This document shows, in pieces, positions 1-12,500 of a stretch of DNA of 12,500 bases. The stretch's first letter is position 1; each line of letters opens with the position of its first letter. The DNA lies in assembly GCF_042767895.1 (NCBI RefSeq), contig NC_091560.1, forward strand, positions 46,374,065-46,386,564, read 5' to 3'. The translations under genes and the position numbers were made by a program. The DNA is from Penaeus vannamei (Eukaryota; Arthropoda; Malacostraca; Decapoda; Penaeidae). The notes beneath the pieces are model-generated. The model worked only from the letters and a program-made list of their open reading frames with translations. It was not told the DNA's origin and did not search any database.

Positions 1-126
1 TTGCCTCCCTTTTGGGGCGAATGGAAACGCAAACGACAAACTCCTTCGTCCGGTTTCTGCTTCTTCACGGACCTCTCTCTGTGCGATCGGGGCCACGCGC
101 GTGTCGACGTGGGCGATCGTGTGTGT

Positions 127-317
127 CGTCCCCTCCCTTCCTTCCTTCCCTCCTCCCTCCCTCCTTCCTTCCTTCCTTCCTTCCTTTCCTTCCTTTCCTT
201 CCTTTCCTTCCTTCCTCCCTTCCTTCCTTCCCTCCTCCCTCCCTCCTTCCTTCCTTCCTTCCTCCTTAATTCCTTCCCTCCCTCCCTCCCTCCTTCCTTA
301 ATTCCTTCCCTCCCTCC
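127..317 (+). repeat. (TTCC)n/(CTCC)n compound microsatellite
   Basis: Tetranucleotide runs of TTCC with interruptions of TTTCC and CTCC, pyrimidine-only on the sense strand apart from two short AATT breaks near 269 and 301. The same unit returns at 4267-4303. Confidence 0.9.
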
Positions 318-573
318 TCCCTCCCTCTCCTCCTCACCTCTTCTCCCACCTCCACCACCTCCACCTCCACCTCCACCACCTCCCCCTCTCCCTCCTCCCC
401 CCTCCCGCCTCCACACCTCCACTTCCACCTCCCCCCCACCTCCCTCCCTCCCCCTCCCACCCACCTCCCTTCCACCTTTTCCCTCCCTCCTCCACCACCT
501 CACCCCTCCTCCTCCCCCCTCCCGCCACCACCTCCACCACCCACCTCCACCTCCTCTCCCTCCCGCCACTCTC
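318..573 (+). repeat. CCTCCA/CCTCCC-rich pyrimidine tract
   Basis: Imperfect CCTCCA and CCTCCC hexamer-like repeats continue directly from the TTCC array. The minus strand is GGTGG/GGAGG-rich, so triplex or G-quadruplex formation is possible. No coding signal. Confidence 0.8.
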
Positions 574-723
574 ACTCCGCCCCGAGCAGCCCCCCAGGTG
601 AGCTACTCCCCTGTCCCTCACGCCTGCACCACCTGTGGTACCTGTACTCCTCCGTGCACACGTACCCCCCCCCTCTCCTCCGCGCCGGGCCTCACCCCCC
701 CTCTGTCCGTCCCGTCCCAACAG

Positions 724-9239
<8,516 letters not shown>

Positions 9240-9371
9240 CAGAAGGACTTCGGTCCTCCCTCCTGCAGGACCCCAAGCGTGATGTGGGAGGGCGTGCTCG
9301 TGTGCGTGCCCGCGGCCCGCCCCTCGCGCCTGCCATGTTCCCAAGTGCCTAAGCCACGAGTGTGTTCACGC

Positions 9372-9383
9372 GGGGATTTCCCC
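9372..9383. promoter_or_regulatory. kB-like motif GGGGATTTCCCC
   Basis: Fits the Rel/NF-kB consensus GGGRNNYYCC and is nearly symmetric. It lies 130 bp after the stop codon, inside the transcribed region. Single copy; function unknown. Confidence 0.25.
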
Positions 9384-9784
9384 TTCTGACGGCGCCCCAA
9401 GGGGAGCTTCGAGCTCCTCCCGCCCGAGTGACGATTGTGCCTCCCCCCCCCCTCCCTCCCCCGTGAAGTGGTGGCGCAGCGGCGTCACAGCGGACGTTCT
9501 AGTGGTGACGCCGCGACCCTCGTGTGCGACGCTCGCTCGCGGCCGAGAAACCTCGTGATGACTTCTTGTAGTGCCTCAAGGACTTACACTGCTGTGGCGG
9601 CGCCTCGGGTCCTCCGCCCCGAGCGCCGCGTCACAGCGCCCACTCATAACCTCATGACCGTCTCCGCGACGACGACGTCTCCGGTGCTCCTGCGACCGTC
9701 CTCGAAGTTTCCAGAACTCTTCCCGCGCAGCCGCTGCTGGCGCGGCGAAGGGCCAGCGACTCGGTAGCCTGACGGTGAACGTGC

Positions 9785-9799
9785 GATACCAGTGGTATC
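9785..9799. other. 15-bp palindrome GATACCA-G-TGGTATC
   Basis: Perfect 7-bp arms around one central base. The centre is too small for an RNA hairpin loop without opening pairs, so if functional it would act as a DNA binding site. Confidence 0.3.
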
Positions 9800-9892
9800 C
9801 CAAACCGTCAAGTCGTGAAGACCATTTTCTTAAAGTTTAGCGTGATCCTCGTGACCAATGTCCAAGCTCTTTTTGGACCTTATGAGGCTCTT

Positions 9893-10690
9893 GAATGTTC
9901 AGGTATGATGTATTTTATATCCAAAGGCTTTCTGAACGTTCGCTCGGATGCCGGCGGCCGCGCGCGGTGAGGCCGCCTTGGCCCCGCCTCCCGCGCCCGC
10001 GAACGCCCTCATCGCCCTCACCACGCATATCCTCCTCACTCTTTGGGACATCCTTCGACTATGCATATCCCTCATTCGCTCGGGAGTTCACAGAAAGGCA
10101 TATCCAGTACCTCCAGGCATCTCTAGACAGAATGGTGCATACCCGGTGCTTCCACGGACGTTCGCCGCCCGAGGGAAAGGACGACCGGGCATCCGGCGAT
10201 TTCCCGACCGCGCTGACGACCAGCGATCCGCTGTTTCTACGAACGTTCGCGCAGGACCTAGACAGAATCCTCTACGTTTAACGAACGTTCAGTAACGATG
10301 CATATCTGGCTCTTGCTGTCTGTTATCGCTTACTGGCGGCCCTCGTCTGTCTCCGGTTCCTCAACCAACGACCAATTTGATGCTGTGTTTTGTCGACGCG
10401 CCATTTTCCGGAGCGTTCGCCGATGGTGCGGATCCGGTTCTCTCGTCATGGCGCATTCAGTATCCGTATCTCAGTGTTTACTGTAATGTATTCATCCTCC
10501 GGTACTTATAAGAACGCTTGTTTGTGTGTTACATGCGGCATCAGCTATCCCCACAGCGTTCTCCGTTGATGAATGCGGTATCCAGCGTCAGCAAAAAGCG
10601 AAAATGTGAATCCGCGGCGGACTGGATATCCGCACACCCTTACGCGAACGCAGTGTATAACTTTACTATTTACTGCATATTCTCAGTGTA
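9893..10690 (+). repeat. GC-rich 3'UTR block with recurring GAACGTTC and GCATATCC words
   Basis: GAACGTTC occurs at 9934, 10241 and 10283, with near copies GAATGTTC (9893), GGACGTTC (10156) and GAGCGTTC (10411). GCATATCC occurs at 10025, 10063 and 10098 (spacing 38 and 35), with GCATATCT at 10300 and many GTATCC/GCATCC variants to 10690. CTAGACAGAAT is repeated at 10123 and 10258. It looks like a degraded repeat family or a motif-dense element rather than a coding region. Confidence 0.5.
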
Positions 10691-11177
10691 AAACGGAAGA
10701 AAGGAGTGCGGAATGCACACGTTTTAAGCTCCTCTCTGACCCCCCCTTCAAAAATGGATGATGCGTTTATAGAGAAAGAGGTAAATAGTTTTTATGTGAC
10801 GTAGACTTTTAAAAAGGGAATCAGATTATTTTGTACTAGAGTTGGAGAGGCTTGGGTCTCTCCTCAGAGAATCTGCCTTATGGAGTCAACACATTTCCTT
10901 TTTTTTAAGCCCCGACTATATATTTCTCTCTTTTTTTAATCAAATCTCCCTTTTCTCACTCTTTTTTTTAGCGGAACCAGTAGTTATTTTCATTTTTTGA
11001 TTGTTTTTATTTTCCTTTTTTTAATTACTTTTGATTTCCTGCGGCCATGTTGCTTGTGAGAGCTTGTGTAATGCCTTACATATGAGCGCTTCTGTATAAA
11101 AGAGAATTATGGCTCCGGTGTGTATAATTGTATAGATTGTAGCAGATTTTTATAGGACACAGAGCAGCGGGAGGTCG

Positions 11178-11184
11178 TGATCTC
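11178..11184 (+). promoter_or_regulatory. bantam-type miRNA seed site (7-mer)
   Basis: TGATCTC pairs with nucleotides 2-8 of the bantam miRNA as remembered from Drosophila (starts UGAGAUCA). It lacks the A opposite position 1. A single 7-mer is weak evidence. Confidence 0.3.
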
Positions 11185-11272
11185 TATATAATGACAAAGT
11201 TCATTGTGTTTTTGTTTTTTTTCTGAATCGATTTCTATGTTGATCATTTTCTTTCGCGGGTTTTCTTCAGTG

Positions 11273-11313
11273 TGACGTCACTGCCATGGCGTCATGAGCA
11301 GGTCGTGACGTAA
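11273..11313. promoter_or_regulatory. CRE/ATF-type motif cluster
   Basis: A full palindrome TGACGTCA at 11273-11280, a CGTCA half-site at 11290-11294 and TGACGTAA at 11306-11313 fall within 41 bases. Another half-site, TGACGTAG, lies at 10796. They are bZIP (CREB/ATF) sites by consensus; in a 3'UTR they would act at DNA level only. Confidence 0.35.
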
Positions 11314-11349
11314 GACCGGAACGATATATATTTTTTTTTTTCCCAAAGT

Positions 11350-11355
11350 TGTGAT
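11350..11355 (+). promoter_or_regulatory. K-box core (6-mer)
   Basis: TGTGAT without the flanking C and A of the full 8-mer. Listed because two full sites follow downstream. Confidence 0.25.
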
Positions 11356-11557
11356 CAAATTTCTGCGTACATGAAAACCGAATTCATTTAAAAAGAAAGA
11401 AAGAAAATAATAGAATGAAATGGCAAAAATCCGACGAGTTCTTGCGTCCCGACCTCGCTAAGACCTCGCATTCTAAATCTATTTTTCTGATAATACTCGA
11501 TTCCGTTGCATCCCTCAGCTCTCAAACTTCTACACTACCTGATATCGATGTAGAAAG

Positions 11558-11565
11558 CTGTGATA
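11558..11565 (+). promoter_or_regulatory. miR-2/K-box 8-mer site (proximal)
   Basis: CTGTGATA is the exact K-box and the 8-mer target of the miR-2/13/11/6 family (miRNA start UAUCACAG). A G directly upstream extends pairing to miR-2 nucleotide 9. AT-rich surroundings favour access. Confidence 0.6.
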
Positions 11566-11596
11566 TTTTTGTACATTTGTATTCAGTGTTGTGCAA

Positions 11597-11604
11597 TGTA
11601 TATA
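11597..11604 (+). promoter_or_regulatory. Pumilio response element
   Basis: TGTATATA matches UGUANAUA, the Pumilio/PUF site, 31 bases after the proximal miR-2 site; ATTTA follows at about 11612. A weaker TGTATATT lies at 12293-12300. Confidence 0.45.
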
Positions 11605-11874
11605 TGTAAGTATTTATTGATGTTAAACCTTAGCATCATTGACGCCATTTCATTATGATTATGATTCCGCATCTGGCCGCTAGGGGGGCGTGAGGATCAA
11701 TGGGTTCAGGGAGGACTAAAAGAAAACGGAAAAATGGAAGTTTTTTTTTTTTTTTTAAGAAATGACCTTAGAAAATATATATATATATATAAATATAAAT
11801 CTCGTGACAAGACTTTTTTTTAAGTTCCCGAATAAGGAAAAGAAACGTAGATAATCCCCCACACACAAAATATA

Positions 11875-11928
11875 GAAAACGGGAAGAAAACAACTTTCAG
11901 GCAAGCTATCTGAAAGAAAACGGGAAGA
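11875..11928 (+). other. Stem-loop flanked by 13-nt direct repeats
   Basis: GAAAACGGGAAGA occurs at 11875-11887 and 11916-11928. Between them CTTTCAG (11894-11900) and CTGAAAG (11910-11916) form a perfect 7-bp stem with a 9-base loop. A related AGAAAACGG lies near 11719. Confidence 0.45.
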
Positions 11929-11979
11929 CGCCGTTCTCTCTCTCTACGGGGATAAACGGAAAAAAAGAGACAATTCCTC

Positions 11980-11985
11980 AATAAA
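11980..11985 (+). promoter_or_regulatory. Proximal poly(A) signal AATAAA
   Basis: Canonical hexamer, with ATTAAA at 11993-11998 just after it. The downstream region is A-rich rather than GU-rich, so it is the weaker candidate. Use of it would remove the distal miR-2 site at 12071. Confidence 0.4.
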
Positions 11986-12070
11986 AATGATAATTAAAGG
12001 GAGAACGAAAGAAAGAAAAAAAAAAACAAGAATTAGAAAGTGAAATAAGACTAAAACCGCCATGAATGGG

Positions 12071-12078
12071 CTGTGATA
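12071..12078 (+). promoter_or_regulatory. miR-2/K-box 8-mer site (distal)
   Basis: A second exact CTGTGATA, preceded by GG, so ten bases in a row would pair with miR-2 nucleotides 1-10. It lies between the two candidate poly(A) signals. Confidence 0.6.
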
Positions 12079-12359
12079 TTGTCGAAAATACCAGGATGTT
12101 AAAGGGGCCACGGTTGCCGATTGCTCCTTTTTCTCACGAACCTTTTTTCGCAGTCTGTCTGTTTGCTTTTCTCTTTTTGTTTTTGTTTTTATTTCTTCTC
12201 GATTATTTTCTAATGATCTAACAGGCGACACACATCTGTACAAAACGAGAGAGGAAGAAGGAGACGAGAGAAAAAAGTCCTACAGATTAACTTGTATATT
12301 TTTGGTATTTTCGAGCGAGATTTAAAGCATGCCATTGTTGGGAAACATCTCGAAAAGAC

Positions 12360-12365
12360 AATAAA
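12360..12365 (+). promoter_or_regulatory. Distal poly(A) signal AATAAA with GU-rich downstream element
   Basis: AATAAA is followed after about 20 bases by T/GT-rich sequence (about 12384-12418), the expected downstream element, and preceded by TGTA at 12293-12296. This is the best candidate for the transcript end, with cleavage near 12375-12385. Confidence 0.7.
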
Positions 12366-12385
12366 GATTTATTCGGATAAAAGCT

Positions 12386-12500
12386 GTTTTTGTTATTATC
12401 CCTTTTTTTTGTTTTTTGGATGAAGATATGGAGAAATAGCCTTGGGAATTTGGAAATAGAAATTTAGATGTGTGTGAGTCACACACACGCAACAAATAGA
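12386..12500. other. Downstream flank
   Basis: About 115 bases after the presumed cleavage site: a T-rich element, AT-rich sequence, then a 19-bp near-palindrome (12469-12487) with TGAGTCA at its centre. No gene seen. Confidence 0.6.

Larger units (their letters stand above)
1..723 (+). other. 3' end of an upstream intron
   Basis: No EGF, DSL or other domain can be read here in any frame. The first 125 bases are mixed sequence; from about 127 to 573 it is almost purely C and T. The acceptor of the first visible exon is at 721-723. The long proline/serine/leucine reading frames come from the pyrimidine tract and are not coding. Confidence 0.8.
9240..12385 (+). other. Long 3' untranslated region
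   Basis: From the TAG stop to just beyond the last AATAAA (12360), about 3.1 kb with no recognisable coding gene. The proximal part (to about 10700) is GC-rich; the distal part is AT-rich with T-runs, (AT)n near 11780-11792 and AT-rich regulatory motifs. Small foldable units include GGAGCT/AGCTCC around TCG (9403-9417) and GTCCAA/TTGGAC (9860-9878). No splice pair or new gene start is evident, but the true transcript end was judged from motifs only. Confidence 0.7.

Noticed and set aside
9895..10486. Small ORFs in the 3'UTR (up to 128 residues)
   Set aside because: No recognisable domain or promoter; they lie downstream of the stop in a block explained by short repeated words.
11091..11098. 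TATAAA as promoter TATA box
   Set aside because: Lies in the 3'UTR with no following gene start; AT-rich background makes it likely by chance.
12131..12138. Su(H)/CSL-type motif (TTCTCACG, minus strand CGTGAGAA)
   Set aside because: A single degenerate 8-mer in the 3'UTR; expected by chance in 12.5 kb.
9240..12385. Searched for Brd-box (AGCTTTA) and GY-box (GTCTTCC) to accompany the K-boxes
   Set aside because: I found no exact copy of either.

Overview
The window is eukaryotic genomic DNA holding the 3' half of a single plus-strand, multi-exon gene: a Serrate/Jagged-type Notch ligand. Seven coding exons with GT-AG borders join in one continuous frame: 724-882, 4393-4506, 6762-6989, 7089-7639, 7843-8178, 8348-8498 and 8665-9239. 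Together they encode about 703 residues: the end of EGF repeat 10, EGF repeats 11 to 16, a von Willebrand C (VWC)-type cysteine-rich region, a Jagged juxtamembrane domain, one transmembrane helix and a cytoplasmic tail of about 163 residues. The EGF numbering comes from repeat-by-repeat resemblance to human JAG1, recalled from memory. The signal peptide, MNNL and DSL domains and EGF 1 to 9 lie off the left edge.

The organism is probably an arthropod, most likely a decapod crustacean. This is inferred from a Serrate-like protein in compact GC-rich exons, set in introns crowded with long (CT)n, (TTCC)n, (TG)n, poly-C and poly-G tracts, a style known from penaeid shrimp and crab genomes. The species cannot be fixed from the sequence.

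Layout: 1-723 is the tail of an upstream intron, dominated by a polypyrimidine tract. 883-4392 is a 3.5 kb intron with a GC/CpG-rich island (1530-1995), huge (CT)n arrays, a 550 bp pyrimidine tract followed by a G-rich tract, and an 11-bp-periodic cluster of nuclear-receptor half-sites. 4507-6761 is a 2.3 kb intron of the same character. From 6762 to 9239 the exons are dense, with introns of 99, 203, 169 and 166 bp. 9240 to about 12385 reads as one long 3'UTR. Its middle is GC-rich and repeats the words GAACGTTC and GCATATCC. Its AT-rich distal part carries two 8-mer miR-2/K-box sites, a Pumilio-type element and two AATAAA signals, the last followed by a GU-rich element.

The product would act at the cell surface as a Notch ligand: extracellular EGF and VWC modules outside, and a tail with an N-box-like segment for Mind bomb and a C-terminal PDZ ligand inside. 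I see no second gene, RNA gene, intact transposon or new multi-gene system. The interesting signals are regulatory and structural: the 3'UTR sites, an in-frame 99 nt intron, the half-site cluster, and Y/R tracts able to pair within introns.
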